From NCBI GenBank assembly GCA_000934385.1, contig KN880788.1, positions 1-20,312 on the forward strand: a DNA stretch of 20,312 bases. Direction: 5' to 3'. The translations under genes and the position numbers were made by a program. The stretch comes from Cylindrobasidium torrendii FP15055 ss-10 (taxonomy: Eukaryota; Basidiomycota; Agaricomycetes; Agaricales; Physalacriaceae). Numbering within the stretch: the stretch's first letter is position 1; each line of letters starts with the position of its first letter. The notes beneath the pieces were generated by a model that saw only the letters and a list, made by a program, of their open reading frames with translations, was not told the origin of the DNA and did no database searches. Shown in pieces: positions 9,856 to 20,246 of the stretch.

Positions 9856-11969
9856 ATGATCTCAACAAAATGTTCAACGCCATCCACGGAGACGCCAGTC
9901 ATCCGTACTGGCAATCTGGCTGGCAATCCGCTGCCTCACATACCCCGACGAACAGCGTCCAATTCCCGCCTGCCGCTGCCAGACCTTGCCCTTTCTCCTC
10001 CACCTGCGAAGAGTCCTGTCACCATACGTATCCAACATGCCACCCCGCCAGAGAAAGAGCGTCAACTTGGGGAGGTCGATACGTCGTCCAGCTCGTCTGA
10101 TTCAGAGGACGCCACGCTCACTATTCGCCCCCGACGGTCAACCCGCTCAATGTCGGCAACAAGCAGCCAACTTTCTCCTACATATCGTCGCAAACGCCCC
10201 GTACAGCCAAGGTGCAAGACCGATGCAGTAAAGTCCCCCAAGCCTCCATTGGAATGCCCGAGCCCGACGCCATCCTACTCGAAGCCGCCGCCCATCTTGA
10301 CGGGAAGCATAATCACGCCGCCATCTTTGGTTCGCAAAAAGTCGGGCCAAGTCGTTCGTTCGTCGCTCAAAGGGTCGCGGATCGCGCCGCGTCCATCCCT
10401 ATCTGTCTTCACCGACATTGGCTGTGGCCCTACAAGCAAAAGCGAACCAAATACACCAACCCGAACAGTCAAATTTGACTCTCAGCTTGAGCGCGTCAAG
10501 CTCTTCATTGCAGACCAGAAGCCTGTCGCCGTCTCGCGGGATGGCAGCCCGACCGACGATACAGACGACAGCGACTTTCCATCCTTTATCTATGGCACTC
10601 AGCGCACTGGCCAGCGTGTTGTCATTGATGTCGTTAATATGCCGAAGATACCCAACCTGCGTGCCGACCTATTGCTCTCTAGCCTGGCCATGTCGGCGAC
10701 GGGCACCAGCGTTCTCGGCAATGCTCGCGTCCGTAACCTTGCCTTCCAAAAGTTGGTGGTCGCTAGGTTCACATTCGACAATTGGCAGACGACAAGCGAG
10801 GTATCCGCACGGTTCTCAGAGGCGATTGATAGCGAGTTCGACAACTTTACTTTTACCATCAAGCTGAACGACTTAATGGCCCGGATCGAGGACAGGACTC
10901 TTCATGTCGCTTTGCGCTACAATGTGAACGGTGGAGAGATCTGGGATAGCAACGGCGGCTCGAACTATACCGTCAGGTTCTCCAGGACCAAATCAGTGCC
11001 AGCGTCGGTGGCCAAAGAGCATGCTCATGTTGCGGACTTGAAAATGAAGCTAGCAAAGGTTGTGAAGCAGCGAGACGCGGAGGACGGTCTGAAGGCGACA
11101 CGCTTGTCAAGTCGTTCTACCTCGGAGTCCCAGCTATCATCGTCACCAGCGGTCCCAGCCCCTGCTTCCAGTCGGTCTTGGGTCCCATGGTACGATCTTG
11201 CGACCTCGCCTAACTCTTCCCAGCAGCCTCAATCTCCCTCTCGCTCGAGGACCAGCACACATCCCTCGGGATACTCTCCACTACCGTCTCCGCTGCCACA
11301 CCAATGGATGACTCCGAGGGCAACACCTGGTTCACCCATGCCCCAATCTTCTAGTGCAGCGGACTTCGATGGTCTCCCCTTCACAACTCCAGTCCGACGC
11401 CATCATCATCGTGCTTCTTGGGATCCATCGTCGACCAGGTCGGGCATAGAGCCATCTGCGCCGCCGCATCCGCCAGAGGGGTATCCTTTCCCGAAATTAA
11501 ATCCAAACTTTACTTTCCCACGCAATCCACAACTGGTCGATGTGCCATCGATGCAAGATACAGACGGGGCAACGAGCGATGAAAGTACACCATCGCTGAC
11601 CAGTCCAACATCTGGGAGCGACCGCGAAAGGAACAGTGACGAAAGCCCCCTTGTTCACTCACCTACCGATTGGATGTTTCCCGCGCAGGAGGGAGATTAT
11701 AGCCAATTTTTGGACAGGTTAGTTTTTGTTGACTTTATGACCAAAGCGACTGTTGATGAATATACGCCTTCGTCAGGTTCTGTTTCTTCACTGGCGGTCT
11801 TGACGCTGATAGCGGGTCGGACCTATCGCGGACGTCGTCCGTCTCTAGCTTGGGTGATGTATTCAGAGACGCGGAGGAACCAATAGGCGCGGTCACCCCG
11901 ACGATGAGTACCCCTCGCGCTGAGCAGGTGATGCAGACTGATATCGCTGCAATGCGGGCGGTCCTTTAA
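9856..11969 (+). CDS. Protein phosphatase 1 glycogen-targeting regulatory subunit (CBM21 domain, Gac1-like)
   Basis: It should recruit type-1 protein phosphatase to glycogen or glycogen synthase and promote glycogen storage, in the cytoplasm. Exons: 9856-11717 and 11777-11969 (2055 nt, 684 aa) with one 59-nt intron (GTTAGT...GTCAG). The N-terminus is Ser/Pro-rich and disordered. An RVxF-type PP1 docking motif, RTVKF, lies at about 203-207. A CBM21 domain covers about 255-377, including RNLAFQKLVVARFTFDNW, LHVALRYNVNGGEIWDSN and the glycogen-contact signature WDSNGGSNYTVRF. A long Ser/Pro-rich region follows. Splicing gives the C-terminal FLDRFCFFTG motif that I associate with fungal members. 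Unspliced reading would end at 11886 with an unrelated tail. The gene is divergent from the LPMO. Confidence 0.93.
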
Positions 11970-12709
11970 ACGGTGTATTTATGCCTCTTTATTCATTTTT
12001 CTTTTGGGCTTGTTCTTGTGTACTATCATTGTTTACGTTGGATTTGTGTGTACTTTTTCCATGTCTACTCTCCTCCCATATAAACGCTACATTACTGTAC
12101 TCCTCTTATTACACCAGGAACGCTAGTATCATGAGCATCTTAGCATATATAGCATGTTTATGACCAGTCTGTGTCTAGCTATACACGCATACATCAGCTA
12201 GCATATGGAGTTTTCTCATTCCTGCCTGTCTTGAGCATGATTTTGGTGGACAGCCGGTGAGAAAGAGAGCATTTGGATGTGGCGACGAACAGTAAGAACG
12301 CACGAGGATGGTCGCAGTCATGCGCACTTTCAGACAGCAAGTTGGGATCGAATCCCCTGCATGACCGGATTGCTTGTATTGAAGTCGCGTTGATGTTACA
12401 AACTGCAGTCAGAATGCCATGCACATACAAGTCCACCGAGACGCTCGTGATTGCCCCACACTCAAACCGAGAAACAGAGACCTCTAATGCACTACTATAC
12501 AAGAAATGAAGATACAACTAGTACTACAGGTAACATGGATATATAGTGAGGCACACGAGACATGTCTCGACAGACTCGCTCGCAAGACCATCATTGCATG
12601 ACGGTAGCGCGGAGGCGCACTGGCATGCGCGGGAGACGGGATCGTCTACAACCAGGCATGCAAATCGTGTATGTGATGTATGTAACAGTGTCCATCCAAT
12701 CTGTTGCCG
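11970..12709. other. Intergenic between convergent genes; nothing identified
   Basis: A 740-bp stretch between the stop of the PP1 subunit and the stop of tandem gene A. The first 250 bp are T-rich and include several TAGCATAT-like repeats near 12140-12205, consistent with 3' UTR and terminator sequence. Short open frames on both strands lack recognisable features. Confidence 0.5.
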
Positions 12710-13756
12710 CTATGTCACCCGGCGTCTGCGTGCAGGAGGCGCCATAATTTCTCTTGCCATGGTTTTAGCGGCCCGAGGGGGATTCCGACGCAGATGAATG
12801 CACGGTGTCCCGCGAGGGCGCTTTGGTGGAGGACATTCCTCAGACGGGGCCGTGTCACGCTGTCGTTTGCGCAAACGCAGGGAAGCAGCTGCAGCTAGCT
12901 TTGTGGTCGACGTAACTGGCCGCACTACGCAATTCGAGGCCGGCAGGTAAAGAGCTAGAACGGATGGTGGGGAAGGAATAAGCGGTGACTTGGGCATAAG
13001 ATGCCAATTAGCCCGGGAAAACCACATCAACGGTGGATTGTGGAAGAATTGGTTCTGCTCATGTTCCAGTTGTTCAAGAGGGTCAAATCTCCTGGGGTAC
13101 CTGGGCAGCTGGCAGCACGCTTTTGTCACTACTAGGATAGGTTCCGCCGTACGAAGTCGGATGGTCGGAAAGGCTGGGTAAGGATACTCGTGCTTTATGA
13201 TTTTACCGGTGATAGGATGTCGAAGAAATACCGGTTTTACCACGCCGAATACTGGTGCAGCCACAAATTTATACTCCAATGTAGCAACGTTCACCTATTA
13301 TGTCGGGTAAGCGAGGTGGCCGAAGGAAATAACAGAGTATGCTCAAACCTTGACACGAGCACGGTCTTCGCAAAGGCATTGTCGGTTCTTTCGGTAGATC
13401 TCGGACATAGACTGAAGGGTTTCATCGGGAGGAACAAATGCAAATCCTTGGAAATAGAGTTTCACGCCCAAATCACGTTGCACTACAACATCCATAAGAA
13501 CAAATGCGCGCAGTCTGGAGAGATCCACGTACGGTAGAGGTAGTTTCCAGGGCCATGTAGATCCTTGATCATTTCTCCAGGTTTCATTCCGCTTCCGAGC
13601 TCATGTAGTCGCAGCTACATCACCATTAGAATGAGTAGCTGTACAGCAGCTATCACGCACTGAAGGGTCCAGAGGATCTCTGAACATTGGAAAACCAACA
13701 GGTTCTCCAAATACTCCAGTCAAAGAGATACAATCTTCAGTGTATGGCGTAACCAT
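12710..13756 (-). CDS. Tandem paralogue A: 298-aa protein of unknown function with nuclear-type basic cluster
   Basis: I do not recognise the family. Exons: 13756-13661 (96 nt), 13614-13533 (82), 13482-13349 (134) and 13294-12710 (585); 897 nt, 298 aa, introns of 46, 50 and 54 nt. The start is set at MVTPYTED because the same position is ATG in paralogue B and the upstream sequences align as untranslated DNA. An in-frame upstream extension exists only in A. Conserved blocks shared with B are TPYTEDCISLTG at the N-terminus, GPGNYLYLQRD, FVPxDETLQ, EDRAR and FLRHPITG...PYPAFPTIRLRTA (about 127-154). A basic cluster at about 245-266 (LRKRQRD...KRPRG) resembles a bipartite nuclear localisation signal. 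It has no signal peptide and no membrane segment. It lies about 680 bp downstream of gene B in the same orientation. Confidence 0.85.
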
Positions 13757-14436
13757 GGCGAACAAGAAGTCAAATTTCGAGTTGGTGGGGGGAAGGAAAG
13801 TTACATCAAGAGTGATCGAATCGGCAATCATTGCGAACACAGAAGTACCCAGGCCATAACTTGGCTATTTAACACGCGGCTCGGAATTCGACCTGTCGTT
13901 TGCGTACATTCACAGTGATATATATTTCTTGGTGATATCAGACGTTGTAAATTTCGGGTAAACTTCCAAGAGAGACCGAGGGTTAGTGAGCCACAACTTG
14001 AACATTGCATATACAGATTGTGCACCATTCCCAATGATGGTCGTTCCCTGTTCAAGCCTTACCGTATAAGCGCCAAAGTGATTTCAGGCGCTTTTTCGGA
14101 CTGCACAAAGTATGATTCTGAAGATGGTGCGTCGTTATGACCATCTCGCCGTTTCCAATACTATACGCTCATAGCACACACGGAACGACTGGAATGTTTT
14201 TTGACACTACATGTTTAAACTTCTTAATAAAAGGACGGATAAAAGTACAGATGAGTCAATAATCTTGGAGCAAGGGTACAAAGGACATTTGAAAGTTATT
14301 GCTGACTCGGACTCGAGAGGCAATACTTAGTCCGCTGCACAATGATTGCGTAGATTATGGGAGATAATCACCTGGATAATAGTATTTGTATCTATAGCCC
14401 AACAGTCACAGTACCATAGCACAAGAAGAGTTCGAA
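13757..14436. other. Spacer between tandem genes A and B
   Basis: A 680-bp stretch carrying the promoter of A and the 3' flank of B. The first 60 bp or so upstream of the ATG of A resemble the corresponding region upstream of B, so the duplication included at least the 5' UTR. No RNA gene or other ORF with coding character was seen. Confidence 0.5.
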
Positions 14437-15479
14437 CTATATGCCTCGACGTCGGTGCGTGAAAGGCGTCATGCCCTCTCTCGTCACCGTCTTCGCAGCT
14501 CGAGCAGGATTCCGACGAGCAGGTACGCAGAACTTCCCGCGATTTCTCTTCGCCGAGGGACATTCCTCAGATGGCACTGTGTCGCGTTGGCGTTTGCGCA
14601 AACGCGGAAGAGCAACGACTGCCAGTGGCTTTGAGGCCGGCGCAACCGACCGTACGACGCGACTCGAGGGTGCTCTTGGAGAGTCTGTATCAAATGATGG
14701 CGCTGGGATAACCGGTGGCCTGAGTGAAACATGGTTAATGGGCCGAGAAAACCATTTTGGTGGCGCATTGCGGGAGAAAGAGCGCAGCACATGCTCTAGC
14801 TGTTGTAACAAGTTAGGAGCTTTGCGGCGTGCTATCAGTTGAAGGCAGGCGGTTGCTGCAATCAAGGCGGGGTCGGCCGTACGGAGTCTGATGGTCGGAA
14901 AGGCTGGGTAAGGATGCTCGTGCTTTGTGACTATACCGGTGATAGGATGCCGAAGAAATATTGGTTGTTCTACTGATAGAAACGTGTCCACAAGTGTGCA
15001 TTCCAGTGTATTGATGTCCACCTATCAGACGTAAGAGATATGTGGTAATTACAAAATAGTATATGTGAACCTTGATACGAGCACGGTCTTCATGAGGGTA
15101 TTGTTGATTATTGCAGTAAGTATCGAGGATCGTTTGAAGTGTTTCATCAAGAGGAACAAATGCCTGTCCTCGTGAAGAAAAATTTGCCCCAAAATCACGT
15201 TGCACTGCGCAATACATGAGAAAAAAATCGCTGCGACAAGAATCTCACGCACAGTAGAGATAATTTCCCGGTGCGTGCATGTACTTTATCAGCTCTCCGG
15301 TTCCCATCCCAGTTGCTAGCTGATGCTGTCGTACCTTCATCAACGTCAATACACGGACTGTCGCTAAGTTTGTCGTTACGCACTGTAAAATCCAAATGAT
15401 CTGTAAATATTGGAAACCCGGCTGGTTCCCCAAATATACCAGTGAGAGATATACAGTCCTCAGTGTACGGCGTAGCCAT
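14437..15479 (-). CDS. Tandem paralogue B: 298-aa protein of unknown function
   Basis: Paralogue of the gene at 12710-13756. Exons: 15479-15384 (96 nt), 15334-15253 (82), 15204-15071 (134) and 15021-14437 (585). All four lengths and phases equal those in A; the protein is 298 aa and the introns are 49, 48 and 49 nt. Intron 1 uses an AAG acceptor, chosen because it restores the H-Q-L-A-T-G-M block matching A. Without splicing, each upstream frame hits unrelated sequence. It shares the FLRHPITG, PYPAFPTIRLRTA and LRKRQRDT-PSEECP blocks with A, whereas the 160-240 region and introns have diverged strongly. That pattern means selection on the protein after an old duplication. A nuclear role is only suggested, by the basic cluster. 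Function unknown. Confidence 0.85.
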
Positions 15480-16255
15480 GGTGGTCAAGGAGTCAGAATG
15501 CGAGTTGATGGAGCGAAGGAAAGCTACATTCGATTGAGTGCCGGCTTACCCGGCGTCCCGATCACTTTGGCGGCAAATGCCGTCACTCCCATCGACGTTA
15601 TTATCGCTGGCGCAGACCCCGTCTGGGCAACTAGTAACTGCACATTTCATAGCATCCATCCTAAGTCAAGCAGCCGTAATTTAGAGCTCTTGTTTCAATT
15701 CCTGAGCTTCCGCCGTGGCAAACCTCGAGGGACGCGTCCTTCCAGCAATGCCATGTTCGGGCCGAAGACCCGACATTCTGTTCTCACACAAAGTCAATAC
15801 TTAACTTATCACCGTGACAGTGGAATGGGGAAAGTGAGAGTGAGACGTTCTTTTTGCTGGCCGCGGCATGAGGCTTTGTGGGTTGATTGGGCGAAGGCCT
15901 GCACTGCGCTCGCTCTGTCGTCTCCTGAGGCTGGTCCATCATCATATCGCAATGTCTGAGTCTTGAATTTGTCTGGCTGATGCTTCCGCGGTATCTGTGA
16001 AATTGAGAGACCATCCTTATCTGGACGCCTCTCGTATTCGACTAGCTAGTAGCTACTTGGTGAAGCATGACAATGAGTTGCTTCGTGTATAAGCTAGCCA
16101 GTTCTGTGATACTGATTTAGAATTATGGCTTTCGCTATAGGTTAATCCAAGGTCACCCCCCTCATACGTACGTACAGATATCGCTCAGACGGTGGGGTCA
16201 TATGTGCGTCTTACGAGGCCGAAACTGTATGGTGGAGAGGATTCGTGACCACCGG
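15480..16255. other. Upstream region of tandem gene B; no gene identified
   Basis: 776 bp holding the promoter of B. A plus-strand open frame ends at 15959, but its beginning overlaps exon 1 of B in antisense and it shows no domain, so I do not call it. A short minus-strand open frame (15784-16014) is likewise unsupported. Confidence 0.4.
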
Positions 16256-16928
16256 CTAGTTTGAGATCGTAAAGTGCGGCACATCCACTTGAAGACGAGC
16301 GGAAATTTCGTGAAAGGTGCGATCCGAGAGAGCCTCAGGATTCACGAATATGGGCGTAGCACGGAGTTCAAGCGGACGCGGGACGAGTGTGGGCGGTGGT
16401 CCTTGTGGGAGTGGCTGCAGAACGTCCGAGTGCGATGACAATGAGTGCTGGGTGATGGAATCCCGAGTTCAATTGTCGAACCGCAGCGTAGGTGCATGCC
16501 TAACAGGACTTCTGGAATCGCAGTCCATGCAGGGACTTTTGCCCCAATTCAGATTCGAAGATGGCGAAGTCACCCTTGATGATTCCTACAATCTTCTGCA
16601 GCGGCTCTGAAAGTGGTCGAAGAATGCGGTGCGCATTCTCAGCAATGGACGTAGACGCTTGGAAGACGCGTCTGAGAAGGTCCCCTTACTCCTTGTGAGT
16701 TCTCAAGCTCAAGGACTTGCGTTTAGAGTTTTGTACTTGACTTCGTGTTTCCCACACACCCCTGCACGGCAACCTGATGTGTGTGATGAACGCTGGCTTG
16801 GGGCGGATACTGCCGACCGCCGACCAAGTTGAGTTTTTGAGCTCGCCGTTGTCTGTTGAACGACCCTGGACCATGTACGCCGACACGGAGATCGCGAGAG
16901 CGTTGCCCTTCCTACGCAGTCTGGACAA
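16256..16928 (-). pseudogene. Possible decayed or unresolved multi-exon gene
   Basis: Three minus-strand blocks look exon-like. The first is about 16928-16773. The second is about 16671-16528, reached from the first by a 102-nt intron with CTTCTCAG acceptor; it contains STSIAENAHRILRPLSEPL. The third is about 16441-16256 and ends in a stop (VNPEALSDRTFHEISARL). The first two join in frame. The obvious intron from the second to the third (GTTAGG...CACCCAG) leaves the wrong phase. This is either a missed splice site or a frameshifted relic. No homologue is recognised, and all three minus frames of the first block are open, so coding status is weak. Confidence 0.25.
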
Positions 16929-17511
16929 GCCTCCGAAGCGTAGTACGCTATCTAGCTCGAGCTAGGTACACGTATGTATCCTTGCACGGACTCTGTATTT
17001 GACTCCGGAAATGGGGGAGATTCCAGGTAGGAAATGCGGGGTAGTTCATGTGATGCGGGGAAAGGCGCAAAAAGGCAAGACTTTCGGTGGATCGACAACC
17101 ATATCCGGCTAGAAGGAGAGCGTGTATTGAGACCGGGAGGACTCGTGCAACGCGGAGTGCGATTTGGTGGTGCCAGGGTGGTACATCTGGCAGAGAGCGA
17201 TGGCCGAGTGGTTTGCGCCTGGCAATGGCTGGAAATGGCGGAAAAGTGGTCGAGACAAGGGAAGGAATGTTGGCTGGCTACCGTATCGGACGACGACAAG
17301 GTCTGGCCATGATAGAACTGTGCTGAACGAACGCTTATTGGCCCAGTGGCGTCTTCGCTATTTATGCGGCCCAGACTCACGTGCTGAAGGAGATGGGATC
17401 TGAGACTCTGATTCCGGTTATAAAGATCGGCTCCCAGCTTTCTGTCACTGACCACCACCACCACCCCTCTCTTGTTATCTCGTCTTTATATTCGTTGAAA
17501 TTCGCAAAACA
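16929..17511. promoter_or_regulatory. Upstream region of the Ser/Pro-rich protein gene, with TATA box
   Basis: Contains TATAAAG at 17419-17425, about 90 bp before the ATG at 17512. It is followed by a pyrimidine- and CCACCACC-rich leader and the context AAAACAATG. Open frames on both strands between 16950 and 17460 have no recognisable content. Confidence 0.5.
17419..17425 (+). promoter_or_regulatory. TATA box
   Basis: TATAAAG located 87-93 bp upstream of the ATG at 17512, a usual distance for a fungal TATA promoter with a short 5' UTR. Confidence 0.5.
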
Positions 17512-18284
17512 ATGTCCAGCAACTCGAACAACCGCGAAATGACCACGGCGCCGGCGTCGCAGCCCATCCCCATCAATACCACCCGTGTGGGCCGTGGCCG
17601 CTCGTTCTCTGTGTCCTCCGCATCCTCTGGCTCGACTAGCTCGCCCGAGATCCAGACGCCCGTCTCCAGCGCGTCCAACTCGGTTCGCATCGGCCCCCAC
17701 TCGCCGGGCACCTCGCCCATCTTCAACTACTTCTTCAACCAGCAGACGCCGACAAAGACTGCTTCCCAGGCGAGTTACCCATTCAAAAAGATGGGTCCTC
17801 CACCTGTCTTTGAAGGTACGTGGCATAGACGCTTGTTTTTGTCGCTGTCTCATCCTATGACAGAGGAAGAGAAGGAAACGACATTTGCGGCGCACCACCA
17901 TGCCAGGCGGGCCAGTGCCTCATTTGCTGGTCGCTATGTCGGCCAGCCTCAGGCATCCACGTCCCCAGAGGCCAACTATGACGGCGGCGCCGGTCTCCTT
18001 CGTCGTCTTTCAATTGGCAACCCGTTCGCAGGCAGGGTGAGTCCCATGGGCTTAACCCCACACATCTCAGACGCTGACTAATCCCGCAGCCCCGCTCCCC
18101 TCCCGACGCGCCGCCAAACTCGGCTGTGAGCCCCGCCTCACCCAGCCAGATGCCCGACTTTGATCGTCGTGCACGCTCCAAGAACCGTCGCCAGACCATC
18201 TCGTCCGACTTGGGCAACCGGCGCCGCGCCCCGTCCCCAATGGGCGAGCGTATCCTCAAGGGCCACTTCGACGGTTTCAACTAA
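17512..18284 (+). CDS. Conserved-looking Ser/Pro-rich basic protein of unknown function
   Basis: Exons: 17512-17815, 17864-18036 and 18090-18284 (672 nt, 223 aa), with introns of 48 nt (GTACGT...TGACAG) and 53 nt (GTGAGT...CCGCAG). The N-terminal half is Ser/Thr-rich and disordered. Then come SPIFNYFFNQQTPTK, PFKKMGPPPVFEEEEKE, AHHHARRASASFAGRYVG, GAGLLRRLSIGNPFAGR and, at the extreme C-terminus, RRAPSPMGERILKGHFDGF. These short blocks recur, from memory, in an uncharacterised basidiomycete family. The RRxS sites (ARRAS, LRRLS) resemble basophilic kinase targets and RRARSKNRRQ resembles a nuclear signal. There is no catalytic domain, signal peptide or membrane segment. Intron 1 has a length divisible by three and no in-frame stop, so its retention would insert 16 residues. 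A regulatory or scaffold role is guesswork. Confidence 0.85.
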
Positions 18285-18907
18285 GTCTACAACTATTCAA
18301 CACGTTCCCTCCCTCTTGTCTCGATTTGTTCAACACTCGCTCTTCCAAATTCCTACAGCAAGATACCTGCAACCGCTGTGGGTTGTACTATCAACTTTCC
18401 ACCGAGTTCATCCCTTGTACCCAGACGGACGTACCAGCCGCTTCTCTCTTGTGTTTCTTTGTCTACAGTTCCGGGTTTTTGCTCGTCGTATCTCATCAAC
18501 CACACACTCGTATGTTCATTGTTTCCCGTACCTCTGCAAAGCTGACAAAATCTTGCAGAATCATTCCAATTCCTTATCCCCTTGTTCAAGCACGCATTCC
18601 AACTTGTATCTATATGTCGAGACAATCCTCTTGGCTGCGCTGCCTCTGATATTCGTATTGTACTCATCTCTTCACCCGGCGAAGATGGAGGTCGAACGGT
18701 GTTCCTCCCAAAAGAAATAATGTGTACTGTAACCCCCATAGATGCGTATGTATATCACCTAGGTATTGATTGAATATAGGACTCGATGTCGCCTTTGTTA
18801 GCATCCCCAGTGTTTTGAGAGACGAGTTTGAAGCAGCGGCCCCGGCGTCCAACAAGAATGGCCAAGATATAATAGACAGACCTACAATACAAGGACGCAT
18901 TAAGATT
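18285..18907. other. Convergent 3' region between the Ser/Pro-rich gene and ctf8
   Basis: A 623-bp region between two stop codons facing each other. It is pyrimidine-rich on the plus strand up to about 18680. Overlapping open frames exist but carry no domain. It most likely holds the 3' UTRs of both genes. Confidence 0.5.
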
Positions 18908-19797
18908 TCAAGTGTTTCCTTTGATTGGCATGGGTCTTTTTGAGAAGACGATTTTGCGTTTGACAATAGCGACTGCCTCCCATGTCGTTTCTCTTGCTTG
19001 GCCGTCCATGTCCTCGTCCAAGTCTGCCTTTGCATTTTCGTCTCCCTCTTCATCTTCATCCATCGGCTCTTCCGCAGCGTTCTTCTCGTTCTCGATAGGA
19101 TTCGTCTCCTCGCGTAGGGTGGATTTGGATCTTGGCTTGTGGGTATATGAGGAAGAAGCGAAATCGGTGTTGATGGGCGAGGTGGTTTTGTGTAAGACGG
19201 CGAGCGGTTTGACGAGTGAGACAATCTTGCCTTCGAGGTGGTGGTTTCCTATACGTAGTGTTGGGCGTTTCTATAATTGTTAGTTTAGTAGAAATTTAGG
19301 AGAGTGAAATGTGTGAAGGTGGAGGGAATAGGATTAGCTAGGGAGCATGAGGTGGTTCGGGTAGGTAGGACGGACGTTTGGAGAGACTGTGAAGGGTGTC
19401 TAGAGCTAAAGAAGAAGTAGGAAGCACGGTGTAGATTAGGCTGGAGGAGGGCTGGAATGGCAAGCTGCGCTGCATGTATGCGTGCATGATGCTTCCAGGA
19501 TAAGCACCAGGGCCCAGGCTATGGATGTAGATCATAACGGGAAGAGGAACCTAAGCTCTAACTCGTGCGAGGGTGTGCATACCAGAATGGAAACAGAGTA
19601 ACGCGACGTACAAGTGCTTCATCAACCGAGAGGATTCCAACGAGCTTCCCATCCCTCTCTCCCTCAAATGTGGATTCAACTTCGAGCGTGCCTTGCAGCT
19701 CAACAAGCATAACCTGGGAAGCAGAGACTTTGGCGAGCGCTGGTGGGAGTGATGATTCGCCAGGGTTGGGTGCGTTGAATGTTATTGGGATCAGCAT
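18908..19797 (-). CDS. CTF8: Chromosome transmission fidelity protein 8 (Ctf8)
   Basis: Small subunit of the alternative clamp loader Ctf18-Dcc1-Ctf8-RFC, which loads PCNA at replication forks and supports sister-chromatid cohesion in the nucleus. Exons: 19797-19612 and 19270-18908 (549 nt, 182 aa). The ATG at 19797 gives the typical start MLIPITF. Next come LPPALAKVSASQVMLVELQGTLEVE and DGKLVGILSVDEA. Across the splice follows KRPTLRIGNHHLEGKIVSLVKPLAVL, the Ctf8 signature. An acidic Glu/Asp-rich insert precedes the C-terminal VAIVKRKIVFSKRPMPI, which is also typical. The domain order is complete without any extra exon. The single intron (341 nt) is far longer than all others in the window. 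The upstream in-frame extension to 19920 is rejected because the conserved start is internal to it. Confidence 0.92.
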
Positions 19798-19968
19798 TTG
19801 ATGGATTCGGAGATGATGGCGCGCTTTGGATTGAGGGGTGGAACGTTCAATATGGCGAAGGCGTTGGGTGGTCGCGTCGAGGGAAGGCGCGCGAACGCGA
19901 TCGGCAGGTCCAAATCCCACTCCAAAACATCTGTTTAGTGCTGGACACGGTCTGCTAACGATTGGTAT

Positions 19969-20040
19969 GTCGGTATCGATTAGGGGTTAAATCACCTCGT
20001 TGTGGCCGAGGAGCCGCAGGTTCGATTCCTGCTACCGACA
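19969..20040 (+). tRNA. tRNA-His (anticodon GTG)
   Basis: A 72-nt cloverleaf without intron. The acceptor GTCGGTA pairs with TACCGAC, with discriminator A. The D stem is GATT/AATC. The anticodon stem CCTCG/CGAGG closes the loop TTGTGGC with anticodon GTG. The T stem is GCAGG/CCTGC with loop TTCGATT. The internal B box is GGTTCGATTCC (20019-20029). The extra 5' G of tRNA-His is not encoded as an unpaired base and is normally added later in eukaryotes. Confidence 0.97.
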
Positions 20041-20053
20041 AAGCGACTTATAC

Positions 20054-20058
20054 TTTTT
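20054..20058 (+). terminator. RNA polymerase III terminator of tRNA-His
   Basis: A run of five T residues starting 14 bases after the mature tRNA end, matching the usual Pol III stop signal. Confidence 0.8.
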
Positions 20059-20246
20059 AATTCAGTAACGAAATTCAGCATGTACTTAGTCTGAAGTTTG
20101 AAGTTTGAACAGTGCTGAGTGAACAATGAACATCGCCGTCGGAGACTCGGAGTTCTGTATTACTATTTCCTGTTGTCAAATTGCAACCCAGTACCCATTT
20201 TACCCCGGCCACTCCTTTAGGGTGGCGGACCTATGCTCCCCGGGGG

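Noticed and set aside
10147..10350. Minus-strand open frames inside the PP1 subunit gene
   Set aside because: They lie within the long plus-strand coding exon and have no features of their own.
13757..13840. Upstream in-frame ATGs that would extend tandem gene A
   Set aside because: The aligned region before gene B has a stop in that frame, and homology as protein starts only at the TPYTED block.
15396..15959. 187-codon open frame on plus
   Set aside because: It begins antisense to exon 1 of tandem gene B, has no domain or splice support, and lies in that gene's promoter.
17377..17901. 174-codon minus-strand open frame
   Set aside because: It is antisense to the well-supported exons of the gene at 17512-18284 and has no recognisable content.
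19798..19920. N-terminal extension of Ctf8 to 19920
   Set aside because: The conserved Ctf8 start MLIPITF is at 19797; the extension is basic, low-content sequence lying in the promoter next to the tRNA gene.
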